Shown: positions 10,259 to 22,349 of the stretch, piece after piece
How positions within the stretch are numbered: the first letter of the stretch is position 1
Layout of the letters: each line of letters opens with the position of its first letter
Assembly: GCA_902806595.1 (NCBI GenBank)
Contig: CADCXC010000010.1
Location: 1,054,001-1,118,000, forward strand
Source: Pyrenopolyporus hunteri
Taxonomy: Eukaryota; Ascomycota; Sordariomycetes; Xylariales; Hypoxylaceae
Direction of reading: 5' to 3'
DNA: 64,000 nucleotides
The notes under the pieces: model-generated
Seen by the model: the letters and a program-made list of their open reading frames with translations, nothing else
What the model was told of the DNA's origin: nothing
Databases searched by the model: none
Translations under genes and position numbers: made by a program

Positions 10259-11791
10259 ATGGCTATCTTGCCTGTAACTGAGACCAAAGAAACCATCCTG
10301 AATTCCCTGCTGGAGGATGCCCGTAAGTGGAAAGGTTTGAATTACTATGCCTACGGCTTAAGCATGCCCCTATTGCTCAACTCGAATGAATCGCCTATAC
10401 CCTGCCGCGAGACTCCGGCCGAGTTCGAAGCCATTAACTCAAGTTTTTCCTCCCAGATACACTTCCTTTTTGAGGCCCTACATGAATTTGAGAGCCTAGC
10501 CAAGCCAGAAAGCAATCCGGAAGGCAAGTCAGAAGACAAGACAGGCGTTACCAATGACTACATCCGTGAGGGTGGCCTTGAATTGGCCATCCGCATCTAT
10601 GATCAATCCTTTGACCGCTTTCCCCAGTGCCTGCATCGCAATTTCCACTCGTTCCGCCTCTCCCTACGTGACCCGGTCACCCTGCCACAAGTACGGTGCG
10701 TATCCAAGCTCCGCCTGACCCCGGCGCCGGGCTACGGCGGTGACATCGACTTCGAGGACATGCGGCCCGTATCACTGCGCTTGCCGCTGGAGCTTATGTC
10801 GAAACTCCCTGCCGTGCGTATCCTTGACTGCCCCTGGCTGTGGGAGCACATGCCTATCGCCTCCCCCTATCGCACGCTACGCCACTACACGCGGCCGTGG
10901 GAAGGCCCGTGGCGGGACGAGCGCCATGAGTTCGGTAGGGCGGTACAGGAGCTGCACGAACATATACCCACCTCTCTAGTCACGGCGCGCCTGTGGTTCT
11001 GGAAGCCCGATGTCTTTTTTATGGACGAGGACCAGAGCATTCCGATGCCGGACCTCGTCCGTCCAGACGACGCTGATCCCCTCTCGCTTGGTTTACGAAC
11101 CATAGCATCGCATCTCGAGCAATTTAAACTGCGCGCCTTTTTGACGCCCGATCTATTCCGGGCCCCGGTGATATGGCCCCGCATGAAACGTCTGCGCGTC
11201 GAGTTCCATCCCTGGTGCCCTGATGGTACCTGGTACTTCGTTGGGCCTCGCGGCGAGAACCCCTACCCTGATGGCGGCTTCGAGGTTACGCGCGAGCAGC
11301 ATTATCCTCCTATCGCTCCCAATGAGCTGGACGATGAAATGGACGAAGTGTATTTAGAGGATGAGGGAAACGAGGAACAGGATGAGCGTCGGACAGACAT
11401 GTTTCGTACGGAGCCTTTGCCCAGTAAGATCAATCCCCTCTTACTAGCATTTGCGGATGCATTGAAGGGCATGCCCGCCTTGGAGGAGGCAGAATTGTTT
11501 GCGTACCTGGCCTGGCGGCCTTCGAAGGAGAGGCGACGCGCATACGAAGACAGTGGTGAAGCTCCATATAATCAAGACCGCGCCATTTACAGATGGGGCG
11601 TGAGTTATGCTCCGGGGAAAGATGGTGGTGGGCTGTTGACATGGCAAGTTGGGTCTTGGAGACCCCACGAGGACGTCATCCGGTCATTCAAAACTTTAGG
11701 CGGGGAGGGCAGCCAGGTCGAGATTACATGGAAGCCCTTCGAGTTCACGCGCCAGAGGGATGAGGATCTGTGGTATAAAGAGGACATATGA
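10259..11791 (+). CDS. Fungal-specific hypothetical protein (F-box-associated-like family)
   Basis: Single-exon gene, 510 aa; no named domain recognised. The central part resembles the leucine-poor repeats seen in expanded Sordariomycete families that often carry an F-box: segments such as LRLPLELMSKLPAVRILDCPW, then an acidic linker (about residues 355-385, EDEGNEEQDERRTD) and a C-terminal block with ALEEAELFAYLAWRP, WGVSYAPG and LTWQVGSWRPHEDV. An F-box itself is not evident at the N-terminus. Codon usage is GC-rich in the middle and looks like real coding sequence. Start at the first ATG after a pyrimidine-rich leader. Function unknown. Confidence 0.75.
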   Translation: MAILPVTETKETILNSLLEDARKWKGLNYYAYGLSMPLLLNSNESPIPCRETPAEFEAINSSFSSQIHFLFEALHEFESLAKPESNPEGKSEDKTGVTNDYIREGGLELAIRIYDQSFDRFPQCLHRNFHSFRLSLRDPVTLPQVRCVSKLRLTPAPGYGGDIDFEDMRPVSLRLPLELMSKLPAVRILDCPWLWEHMPIASPYRTLRHYTRPWEGPWRDERHEFGRAVQELHEHIPTSLVTARLWFWKPDVFFMDEDQSIPMPDLVRPDDADPLSLGLRTIASHLEQFKLRAFLTPDLFRAPVIWPRMKRLRVEFHPWCPDGTWYFVGPRGENPYPDGGFEVTREQHYPPIAPNELDDEMDEVYLEDEGNEEQDERRTDMFRTEPLPSKINPLLLAFADALKGMPALEEAELFAYLAWRPSKERRRAYEDSGEAPYNQDRAIYRWGVSYAPGKDGGGLLTWQVGSWRPHEDVIRSFKTLGGEGSQVEITWKPFEFTRQRDEDLWYKEDI

Positions 11792-12633
11792 AGTACCATA
11801 TACGAGAATGGCCTTCTGGCGTAGTGGCGTTTTTGAGAGGATCTCGGAACTCTTCACTAAATGGAGAAGGCCCTACTCTGGGAAGCGGCGGGAAGGCCCA
11901 CGATTATAGTATTAACTTTACATCAGTAACAAGTGCTGCTCTCTCCCTGTTCCTTATAGCCTATTGAAATATTATATCCGACTATTACCGAATTACCGTT
12001 GGAACTCCATGTAGAATAGATGGTCTAAATACCCCTCTCTGGGCCCCGAATATGGTCCCTCCCTTTCTTGCTACCATGCCAGCTTGAGAACGTGGGGCCT
12101 TTATCTCCACTGATGACGATTCCAGCACTTATATCCCAAGACAAAATAGATTTTATATACTATCTTTCAGCTTTATTGGTCAACGCCTTACTCGTTCTTC
12201 TTCATAAGGATGCGATTCAACTGCAGTTGGTTGATCTTGCTAGGGTTAGGAGAAAAGTAGGATTGCGACAGGGATTTACTAGTTTCTGTATGTAGGTAGA
12301 TAAATAAGAGGCGCCCAACACACTCGCAAGGGAAGTTAAAGGGTAGGCGCTAATAATTTACTGTTATCTTGGTCTTGGGTACTAGCTCTTATAAATCCTG
12401 AGTTATTCCCGCCGTCTACGTAGCCAATTTCGCTACTGCCTCCCTCCTGAATCACACTCTGATTGACTCACCTCCAGGGCTTTCCAACTCTAACCGATAG
12501 ATATTTTCTTGTATCGTATCGTCGAAAGGGAATTGGCCCCTACTGAATTCTTCCCTGAAGCTCATTCTACTCTCTATCTCGTCCAAAAAGTCCTAAACTT
12601 TGCCTATCCCATTTACAACAAGAAGCTCCGATA
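11792..12633. other. Intergenic region before the methyltransferase
   Basis: AT-rich, no gene seen. The last 100 bp before the methyltransferase ATG is C/T-rich (for example TCTACTCTCTATCTCG), typical of a fungal promoter leader. Confidence 0.4.
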
Positions 12634-13528
12634 ATGGCGGCCCCCAGCGATACCGCTTCCACCGAGCGAAGTAGAGGATGGTATGCCGATGAATTGACTG
12701 AGATTAACGAGCCTATGCGAAAATTGCTCGAAAACTACTCCAAGATCCCCAGCTCTGAAGTGGTCCAGCACATAAATAAAATGGTAAATATCCACATATA
12801 TGACAATGTGTCTCTATAGCGTACTAACAGGGGCTTAGCGAGAAAAGGGGTTTGCGGTTAACCCTTACCCATGCATTGGACTCTATCGTTTTACGATTCT
12901 TACCCTACTCAATCACCCATTATATGGCGAGATCGTTGAGCGCCTCAAGTCCCCAGGCGCAAGCTATTTAGATATAGGCTGCTGTTTTGGACAGGACCTT
13001 CGCCAGCTGATCCAAGACGGCGTCCCTTCGGAACGGCTTGTGGCCCTCGATGTGGAAGAAGCTTTGATGGAGCTTGGGTACGACTTGTTTCTCGATCGGG
13101 AGACGATCAAGTCACGTTTCATAGTTGCAGACGTCTTCAAGGGGGCAGAACAAGGCAAGGTTTGGACGGATCTTGAGGAAAGGGGCTTCGACGTGATACA
13201 CTGCAGCGCATTTTTCCACCTGTTCCCTCTTGAGGCGCAGATCACCGCGGCAGAGAATATTGCGAAGCTAGCTAAGAAAGGAGCAGTGATCGTAGGTAGG
13301 CAGATGGGCAGTATTACACCCGGCAATCTCCCCACTGTGAAGGAGGGCAACTTCAGTTATAGACACAATGTCGAGACGTTTGACGAAATGTGGAGAAAGG
13401 TAGGGGAGGCTACTAATACCAAATGGAAGGTCGAGGGAACCATGGATATGGTTGGGATTAACTCCACCACGGTTGTCGATGACAAGAATAGTCGTCGCCT
13501 GCTCTTTACTATTACTAGAGTAGAATAG
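12634..13528 (+). CDS. SAM-dependent methyltransferase, AusD-like
   Basis: Two exons, 12634-12783 and 12839-13528, give 279 aa. The intron has a GTAAAT donor, a GTACTAACAG branch site and a CTTAG acceptor; joining is in phase 0 and restores REKGFAVNPYPCIGLYRF. Motif I is YLDIGCCFGQDLRQL, followed by LVALDVEE and a FDVIHCSAFFHLFPLEAQ strand-helix block. This layout (short helical N-terminus, PYPCIG, GCCFGQD, HLF) matches the small-molecule methyltransferases of fungal meroterpenoid clusters such as AusD. The reaction would be transfer of a methyl group from SAM to a small metabolite. No polyketide synthase, prenyltransferase or terpene cyclase is seen in the window, so the substrate is unknown. 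Convergent with the small gene downstream. Confidence 0.85.
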
Positions 13529-13707
13529 GGAGTAAGATCACCAAGAAGATAGCAAACGGCGTATTCAAGGCAGTTATAATGCTAGCTGGATGATTCAATA
13601 TATTTGCTGTCTTAATCTGTTTGCTGGGCCTAATTGTTGGATGGCGGAGTTAAAGGTATATTGTTTACAAGCTCCCGTAGACGATGTTTCTGGGAGCCCC
13701 GTAACCT

Positions 13708-14266
13708 TTACTGGACGATTCTATCGTTCAGCCTTTCTTCCCATAGGATGCCCCGACGGAGGGGCAAGTCGGGGGGTTTAATATCATCGCGGCAAACCCG
13801 GTTTGGATGGCTATAAACGTCCAGACCCGCAAATTTCGGCCATGCAGTAGCAGCTTCTACGTACTCTCCACATCCTGTTGGGTCTTCGGTTCCTTTCATA
13901 GTTACCAGTAAATAAAAGTCCTTGGTCCATTCGCTGGTTGGCTGCATTGGTATTCGTCGTTGCTGGGGGCTCATGCACGACATGAATTGATCAAAGTTAA
14001 CCCACGCTCTCCGAGCCTCTTCAGGGGTATCGTACGCGTGAACCAACGGTCTAAGGCGCTGGATTTATTGGTCAAGCCATCCGCGTTGGTATAACCGGCT
14101 TATGCATTCGAGTAAACCTGTGCTTTGCACCCAACGTTAAGAATCCCTGAGAAGATGTACAGCTGCGTCAGAGGATCAGCGCCAGCGTCTAAGATTTTCC
14201 TTTCTGGGCCGCGTGCTAATATGAAAGTAATAGCGGTGATAGGCCGTGGGAGAACTTACCTGACAT
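13708..14266 (-). CDS. Small three-exon gene, possible viroplasmin/RNase H1 N-terminal-like domain
   Basis: Assembled from splice signals: exon 1 14266-14260, exon 2 14215-14118, exon 3 14058-13708, 151 aa. Intron 1 (44 nt) has a perfect GTAAGT donor and a TATTAG acceptor; intron 2 (59 nt) starts GTTTAC, has CTTGAC as branch site and ends AATCCAG. The joined frame reads MSARGPERKILDAGADPLTQ, then LYIFSGILNVGCKAQ joined to RLRPLVHAYDTPEEARRAW. The pattern GI...CKAQ...Y.T.EEA..AW recalls the RNA/DNA-binding N-terminal domain of RNase H1 (caulimovirus viroplasmin fold), a weak resemblance. The rest (about 75 residues) is unrecognised. Exon 3 has better codon balance than the surrounding AT-rich DNA. 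The tiny first exon is the least certain part. Confidence 0.5.
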
Positions 14267-17200
14267 AAAGTTCGAATTATAGAATAAAGGCATAATTTAC
14301 CACTTATGAGGGCCGCCTGGAGTTGGTCGTTCAGCTGGAAATCTTTGCTAATGCGCTATTTATATACGTAAAACAATACACAACCTTAGCTAACTAGCTA
14401 ATAGTCTCATAACTGTCGGTATAACGGATTTTCTGAATACTTCCTCGTCCCATTGTTGCCCAATGTCGGGGTATATTGGGTGGGGTATACTTGATGTTAA
14501 GTTATTGTCTGATTCTAAATCTAATGAGCTGGTGTTTATGTGAACTTGCCTCTTATGCTGTTATTGACTTAATCAGAAGCTTGATTATTGAATTATGATG
14601 ATATTATGGTATAAAAAGTGTAGCTTCAGAATTATATTATATGCCTAAATAGATATTAAACGTTCCATGTTAGTAGCCGCAACTATCATAATTCTTACCC
14701 TCCGCCTATCCACGCACACTTGCAAGGTACGAGGTCTATACTCCATGCAAGCTCTATTTGACACGGCGGACTAAGGCGATGACGGTCGGCTAAGGGCAGT
14801 CTTAGATAATAAACCTAGCCTATCCTTCATAATTCAGGTCTTGAGTGTTCCTACCCGGTAGTTGCCCACCTAAGCATAAACAGAAACTTAGGGTTATTAT
14901 ACTTATAGCCAAATCCACCCGGGTTATACGTGTGATTCTTCTTGATAACACCTACAGGTTGCTTGGATGGCCTATTTACCAAATGACTCACCCAATGATT
15001 ATAATCGGGCTGTTAATTAAGGGGGTACGGGGATGCCGTACTTCCCGACTAGGCTGTTCACCGTCATATATTATGTGTGGATTATATTGGTCTTATTAGA
15101 ACTTTAAACTATCGGTTATTCAAGTTGCTCACCCACCCGCGTAACTTATTACTACTAAGAGATAACTTACACCGATTCAATGTGAAGAGGGTTTAAAAAA
15201 GCGAAAAGTCGTAGTCAAGCTCGGACCGCATCGAACAATATCATATTTCTCATAATGGGGAAGATAAGTGTGGATCTACACGTTCTTCGGGTAGCCCGGC
15301 CCGACGTGAAAAAGAAAATCGGCCCGCATACGAGGATCTCGTCTACGAAAGGTTGGAAGACGTCTGCTCTCTGTACTAGAGCGAAGGAGTGCTCGACGTC
15401 CGGACGAGCATACGTAAAATGTTCTACGCCCTAGAGGAGTGTACCTGCTGTTATGATAAGATCTACACATCCATTAGTTGAGGGACTATCGTCATTATTC
15501 CCCGCTTTATTAATGAGGCGTAGTTCCTGGAGTTTCCGAGGAACTGTTTGAACCAGTGCTAGTGGGAAGCTATGACCATTTGGCATTGTTCTTAGGATAT
15601 GAGAGATGGGTTCGGAGTTGGGGTTGTGGGTAAGTAGGTATCCAGCTAATCGGTACAAGTCAAGAGGCGTAGTTATTAGCCTTCCACGATACCGCAATAG
15701 CGGATAAACTGTTCCCTGTGGGCACATTCTCGATTACCTTGGTGATGCCATTGGTCAAGATACTCCACCGGGTGGACCACCGCGATATAAATTTGATGAG
15801 GATGGTAGTTTCACGTCCATGACTGCTAAATTTATCGGGATATGCTGTGATTAGGGACTCAGAGGTATGACGTTGAGTAATACGCATTTAATACTCGGCT
15901 CGGAATGATATGGTTCCTGTGAAAGGGTTAATGCCGATACGCCGCCGCCTACTAAAGCTCGGGACTTAATAAGTGGGAAGGATTCTATAGTACCTAATTC
16001 TGGGTCCGTTACCCATCGCTGATTTTACGGCGTCCGACCTATACTCAAAAATCGTGTCCCTGTAAGTGTATTTCTCGAGGGGATCGGTAAAAAGGAGGGA
16101 GGGGGCAGCAACTAAGATAGGCTCGACAGCAAAGTTTCTTACGTGATAGGGTATTAGGTAGGTAGGTAAGGCGTACAGTACGTTTTTGGAGTGACGCTTG
16201 CGTTAAAAATGTCGCTTAGGTAGGTACCTATACATATAGGGCAAGTTGCCCTGTGCCGTCTTTCATGAGCGGTGTGAATAAGGGGCTCTGCGCCAATAAT
16301 ATGGACTTAATTCAGGACCCAGCGCTAAATACTACAGGCAGTATTATACCACGAATTTGAATTCGAATAATCTCATGATGGAGAACACAGAATATAGTTA
16401 ATCTCTTCAGAGCTCAAAGAAGCTATCGTCTTAGGAGGTACCTATATTATCTTCAGGGGAATGCTTGGGGGTGAAATATCACTGCTTATAACGTAAGGAC
16501 TCGTCCACATTAGTGATTCAGACTCAAATAAATGTTGGGGTAGTAGGACCTGGTCTATGATAAATGTCAGTGCGCTTGTACGGTAAGCAGCATATGACGA
16601 ACCAAAGAAAAGACCTCGAATCTAGCAAGACAGGCAATGTTACGGTGCCTAGGTCCCGCCTTCGAGGGCGTTTAGATATAATAGTAACGTCAGGATTTCA
16701 TAGCTGTATAGGCCTCCGATTCCACTCCTGCAATACCTTTAACCGAGACTTGTTCACAACCATAAGTCCTGTAACAGGAAGCGGTATATCAAACAACCTT
16801 CTCTGTGGATTGGGTCCATAATAGCTCGAATGATTCCACTTCAAATTTGGACACTTCTAGTTCGAGAGCATCTATACGAAGATACTATATATACCCAACG
16901 CGCCACCCCTCCCATGGTATCATGGTATAGAGGAACACTCGAGTCGAGTTATCATCGAAGTCTATTCGACCATGCTGACGGGAGCCATTGCGACGCGTGG
17001 ATACGATTTGTCGTGGCACGAATCGCAGACTCCGCCAACGGGAACCAAGAAAAGCCAACAACGTGGCTATTTGTGTGCACGACTCAGAATTTCATGATTA
17101 ACCTATGATATGAAATTTTGTTTCGTCCATGTCCGGACCTGGAAATCAAGAAAAAGCATTCTACGTTGGCGTCTGCTGAACCATCGATATAGCCTACCCC

Positions 17201-20200
17201 ATGTAATCATCCACGAAGCATCCCTATGTCAAAGGGATCTCGAAGAGCGGCTGAAAATAGATAAATATGTAGTAGCGTCCGTCCTCAGCTTGAGGCGCTT
17301 CGCATGTAGAAGCCAGATACTTGAGATTAACAACAACCGCCTTCGACTCTTCTCACTCCCCAAGTCGATCGACCGCACGAATAATACCGCAAGCCGACTC
17401 CGCGATATCGATACGCACGAACCCTCATATCGAAACGAACGAGAGAAATCGCACACATGCAGTCTTCGGGACGAGCCTCGAGAGTCACCTTCAGCATTCC
17501 ACCCCCTGCGCGGATTCGAACCGGTGCAGGATTTCGGATTAGAATTCGGGCCCCCTCCAGCGACGATAACGGGTCAATGGCGGTCCTGAGGCTCGTTCGT
17601 GTGCCATCTTCCCGGCATAATTCATCGGCGGGGCTACACACGTCCTCAGACGCGCTGGAAGGGAATCTTGTTGGAAATTGGCGAGCTGCATCAAACCACT
17701 CCACCAATGGCCAACAATTCGATGTAATGGAATTCAAGTCCCTTCGGGTGAACAACTGCGGCTCATATTACATCAGAGTCCAACTATACGGCCCACCAAC
17801 GGCTAGTGAGGAAAGGTCCGGCTTCCATGTGGAGCATATCAGAAACATAGACAGTGAGCGGTTCTACGTGGGGACATAGTGAACGCCATTACGAGCGCCA
17901 AAATTCCGTCAGCTACACGAGAGCTTCATTTTCCCCAGAAGTAGGTGTCTCTGTAGGCTGGAACATATGTGCGTCCTAGGATCGGGGCAGCTATTGCATT
18001 GGGAATCGAGCCGGTGACGGTGTATAGAATTGGATTTGGTTCGGCACGCAAATTTCATGAATCGGCTTAGAGCATCGGTGGGGAGTGCTGTGTAATATTT
18101 TGGACCTAATACGGCGTTCCTCGGGATCATTATTACTGTTGATAATCACTTAGAAGGTGGTGTGTCTTGCATTCTACGTTCGCGGACAAACCCCGAGTTA
18201 ATAGGCCGACTACTATTCCCCTATGTCCTAAATGGAGTAATCGTCATTCTTGTAAAATGTGTTCAGATGTGGCTAGGGCTAATAATCCCATATATCGGGT
18301 ACCTATAGGTAAAACAATAGCGTGTAGGCGAGCTAATAGCCTTACACATATCAGATGCGTTCCTATTGCTTGATGACATCACAGCCAAGAATTCCTAGTA
18401 TGTGTGCTGCTCGTTATTCAAGTACAACAGTAGGCACGCTGCGGGTAATAGCAAGGTTGCACTGAAGGATATAAAGCCCCTATTGGGTACCCAAAAGTTC
18501 CGTGGGACGACGCATGGCACGATCGCGGGTTACCCGCTGGCGGCATGCCCCATCAAAACCACGTAGCATCAGGTCCCAGTCATCAGCCGCGGTGGTAGAG
18601 AAGTGCTTCATGCGTGTCGCATCCTCAAGTCCCTCTACATACGTATCGGGGCACATAGTTCCTCGGACCGTCGCGTCGTAGATTTTAGGTCAATAAATCT
18701 GTTCGGCCGTCGAACTACGAGGGGAACGACCCACATCAAGAGCCCCGGCCCATGCGTATCTCGTGTCCCCCATATTCTCAATAGTGGACTGCAGGTGTCT
18801 TGTTATTTACATGAGATCTATAATAAGCAAATGCAGGGTCTCCCATTCGTGCCAGGACAAGAATCAAGAGCACATGATTCTGGAAAAAGAATGACCCTCA
18901 CTCATCCCAGAAGCAATCTCAAAGAACCTCTCTCTAACCCAAATGACTATTACCCTCATTCTATTATACCCTTATAGAAGACAACTACCTATATTTGGTT
19001 CTTCTCTGCTGATAGACTTGAAATAAACATTCTTAGATGGCTGCCGGGGAGGAACTGCCGACGATAGGCACCAACGGGGTGCTACCAGGGCGCGGAGACA
19101 TTCTAGAAAGGCTCCACAGGGTATAGCGAGGCCTAATATACCTAGGTAGGTAGCTAAGCATAACAACATTCCAAATTGTATAAAAGATTAACCTCTACGG
19201 TTGCCACCTCATGTTCCGGAGAATCCGAGCAGATTTACAATTCCTAACAGCAAGCATCATATAAACTTTCCGACTTTTCGACCGCTATGTGGGGAGCTAG
19301 AGCATAAGTTTGAGATGAATATATCCAATAACTTACACCTAAAATAATCGAAAAGTTCGCTATACTGTGAATATCGATAATTGTGATGTAGAATAGCCCA
19401 TTAAATGCATATACGATTCTTTTCCATCTCAGAAGAGTGCTAGACCAACTAGCTTGGGGAAAGGATGGTGAAGCCAAACAGAAAACGACATGTCATAAGC
19501 CTGGATCGCAACAAGCATAAAGGGAGTTTAAAACAAAACGTGGTAATGAAAATCGCGCATCACCCTGATCCTCACCGCATTCGAAATGTTGAGCAAGTTT
19601 GACAAGAGTCTATCATAGGACCGTTTCATAAAATAGCGGCTCCGGGACCTAGCCTCCCGTGTAACTCATACAGTTCGAGAATAAACTCAACGATAGGTCC
19701 CGCGTAGTCACAGGGTTAGACAAGATCTCGCGATATAATATGCCACGAAACAGTTTAATCAACGCAATTAGTTAATGTAGTCGACATGTAAGTTCCTTAC
19801 TACGTGTACTACTTTGTAGTTCGCAATATAGAATCTGCTAAATTTAGTTTTAAGCTTTCGCCACGGTGCGTCTAGGCCATCCTTCCGGGGTCCAATATCT
19901 CGGGGTAGCATATACCGATTCCTTAGTCAAAATTTGGCTAGGCGGGCGGCAACCCCATCTAGCCCTCGTATCAAACCGGCAGTCTAAGATGAATGTTTAT
20001 TGGCTTACGGTGTTGAATGGAATCCTAAGCTAGATATCCCCAGAATAAGTTTGAGGCAATAAAGCCTCCCAGTCACCCTAGGGATACGCCCCAGAGCGTG
20101 GGTTCGGAGCCTTTTTTTAAGACCGGGCCTTGGAAGGGCGTTAGTTACCTAAGCCGGGTACCCATCTAATACCGGCGAAAGTGCTTCTATTAGCCTGACG

Positions 20201-21033
20201 TTCCATTAGGCTCGGTCACCTGATATGTTCATGTATGGAGTAACGGATAGACATAGTGGTTGGTTACACCTTTACGTTATTAATTAGGCACCGATTCTCG
20301 TTTATGTGTCAGAATTATTAACTCCCCTACCCACCAGAAGAACTGATTCTGGGCTACATACGAAACTCCCGACAAAAGTCTTGGGGGAACAAATAATAGG
20401 GTTACTTCTTCGCTCGGGATTCTCCAACGAATAAAGGTTACTATCAGAATCCATGAACAACTATGCAGCTGAATGTTCGGGGCCGACAGACATAGCTGAG
20501 ATCGTGGTACACAGCTATTGCCTCCTGTTCACGAAGTCATATTTTCTGACATGATTCTGGCTCGATATGAACGACGGGTCTAGATCGGAAGATGTATCCG
20601 ACGGCCCGTAGCGAGAAGACAAGAATCCCCCCAAGACATATTTGAGTAAGACGAAAGGCAGCCACTCAAATCCCGGACCGCGACACGACGACAGTAAGCT
20701 TCGCTGAGTCAAATGGGGGTTGAATAGAAATACGGCTAGGGTTGACTCAGGGGTAAAATATTAAAGGGGCTTGACTAGGAAGCAGCGCCACTTTGGTCGG
20801 GCGTGCGTATCTTATCTAATCTTATCAATGTGGCTTAGCCATTAACCACATACGACCCACTTAAATTTTTATCAATTGACAGTTTCGTTAATCGGGAACT
20901 TTGACGCCCCGCCAACATTTCTACTACTACCATTATCACCATCACCGCCGCCATTCGCCATCGCCGTCGCCGTCACAGGCAAATTCGAACACCTCTACCT
21001 ACATAGTGTCTCACCTCTCCATAATACAACACA
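14267..21033. other. 6.8-kb AT-rich gene desert
   Basis: No gene can be supported here. TA-rich sequence dominates, open frames are broken and lack domain-like composition, and splice assembly gave nothing convincing. It may be decayed, RIP-mutated repeat DNA, but no terminal repeats or transposase motifs were identified. A locally less AT-rich island at about 17460-17740 carries a 142-codon minus-strand frame (see findings). GGTACC motifs occur at 16223, 16438 and 18299. Confidence 0.6.
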
Positions 21034-21921
21034 ATGTCATCCATCCGAAACGCCGTGCAGCGGCGCGTGCACCGCGAGCGCGCGCAGCCGCAGGAGCGAC
21101 AACGTCTCGGTCTTCTCGAGAAGCACAAAGTTCGTCTTCCCTTGCCCCCCCCCCTCCCCTCCATCTCTCTCCAACCCAGCTAACCACCCCCCTCTTCCCC
21201 CACCGCGCAGGACTACTCCCTCCGAGCGAAGGACTTCAACAAGAAGAAGGCGCAGCTGCGGGCGCTGCGGCAGAAGGCGGCCGACCGGAACGAGGACGAG
21301 TTCTACTTCGGGATGATGTCGCGGCGCGGGCCGGGGGACGCGCTCTCGCGCGGGAAGCGGTGGACGGGCACCGTCGACGGCGACCGCGGCGGCCGCGCCC
21401 TGGACATGGACGCCGTCCGCCTGCTCAAGACCCAGGACGTCGGGTACGTGCGCACCGTGCGCAACGTCGCGCTCAAGGAGACCAAGGCGCTCGAGGAGCG
21501 GGTAGTCGCGCTGGGGGGGAGTTTGGATGTGGAGGATGGCGCGGACGATGACGAGGAGGAGGAAGGGTTCGGGGCGCCGAAGGTGGTGAAGCCGAAGAAG
21601 ATCGTGTTCGCGGAGGGAGTGGAGGAACGCAAGGAATTGGTGCGGAAGACGGTGCGGAAGGATGCGGACGACGAGGACGATGACGATGCGGATGACGATG
21701 GCGCGGAGAAGAACCCGGAGGCCCTACGTGCTGAGCAGAAGCAGAAGCTCCTCGAGAAACTGCAGCGGAGACTACACAATTCCCGGAAGAAGCTGCGGGT
21801 TCTCGCGCGGACCGAGCACGCCCTGGAACTAGAACGAGCGAAGACGGCTAAGACAGCGACGTCCTTGAACGGCGTCACTAAGTCCGGCAAGAAGTTCAAA
21901 GTTCGCGAGCGGAAGCGGTAA
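21034..21921 (+). CDS. UTP11: U3 snoRNP (SSU processome) protein Utp11
   Basis: Two exons, 21034-21129 and 21211-21921, give 268 aa (yeast Utp11 is 250). The intron begins GTTCGT and ends CACCGCGCAG after a long pyrimidine tract; the join creates LLEKHK/DYSLRAKDFNKKK, the conserved Utp11 N-terminal block, followed by ADRNEDEFYFGMMSR. The middle has two acidic tracts (DDDEEEEG; DDEDDDDADDD) and the end is strongly basic (SGKKFKVRERKR), typical of a nucleolar protein. It takes part in early 18S pre-rRNA processing in the nucleolus. The exon 2 start is very GC-rich compared with the flanking AT-rich block. GTTCGT is a slightly unusual donor, but frame and homology fix it. Confidence 0.92.
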
Positions 21922-22349
21922 AGCACCAGAGCGTCATGGACAAGAGACGAAAATAAGATGAGATGCTTGGGCCGGTGAACCCAGTTTCTTTTTCCTTTTG
22001 ATGATATTACTACAGGCGGCGTTCAGGCGCCGGGCTTCAGATCGTCTAGAGCAATGCGATACCCCAAAAAATAAAATAGACCCCTTCCCATGGATATTTA
22101 CGTTCCTCGAGTACCCCGTTCGCCTTGCTCGTAACCGTACCCCTCGTATTCCCGCCAACTTCCATTACTTGTGTCCCGCAGCCCGCCCGTACAAGAAGAA
22201 ACGGCCCGCCTGCTTCATTAATGGGTATTGGTATGGGTATGTAGTGCGCAAACGGGGCTGCAAGACAATAGGTATCAGCTTCAAAAAATCTCTTTAGTAG
22301 TCCTCTTCCGTGTTTATTAGTTCCCCGTCCCCTATCCTCTACACCGCTC
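21922..22349. other. Convergent 3' intergenic region
   Basis: Spacer between the 3' ends of UTP11 and the next minus-strand gene. Nothing but putative 3' UTR sequence seen. Confidence 0.5.

Noticed and set aside
12634..14266. Idea that the methyltransferase and the adjacent small gene form a secondary-metabolite cluster
   Set aside because: No synthase, prenyltransferase, cyclase, P450 or transporter is present nearby; two convergent genes are not enough.
15431..15887. Two adjoining minus-strand frames of 98 and 75 codons
   Set aside because: No recognisable domain and no clean intron joining them; AT-rich context.
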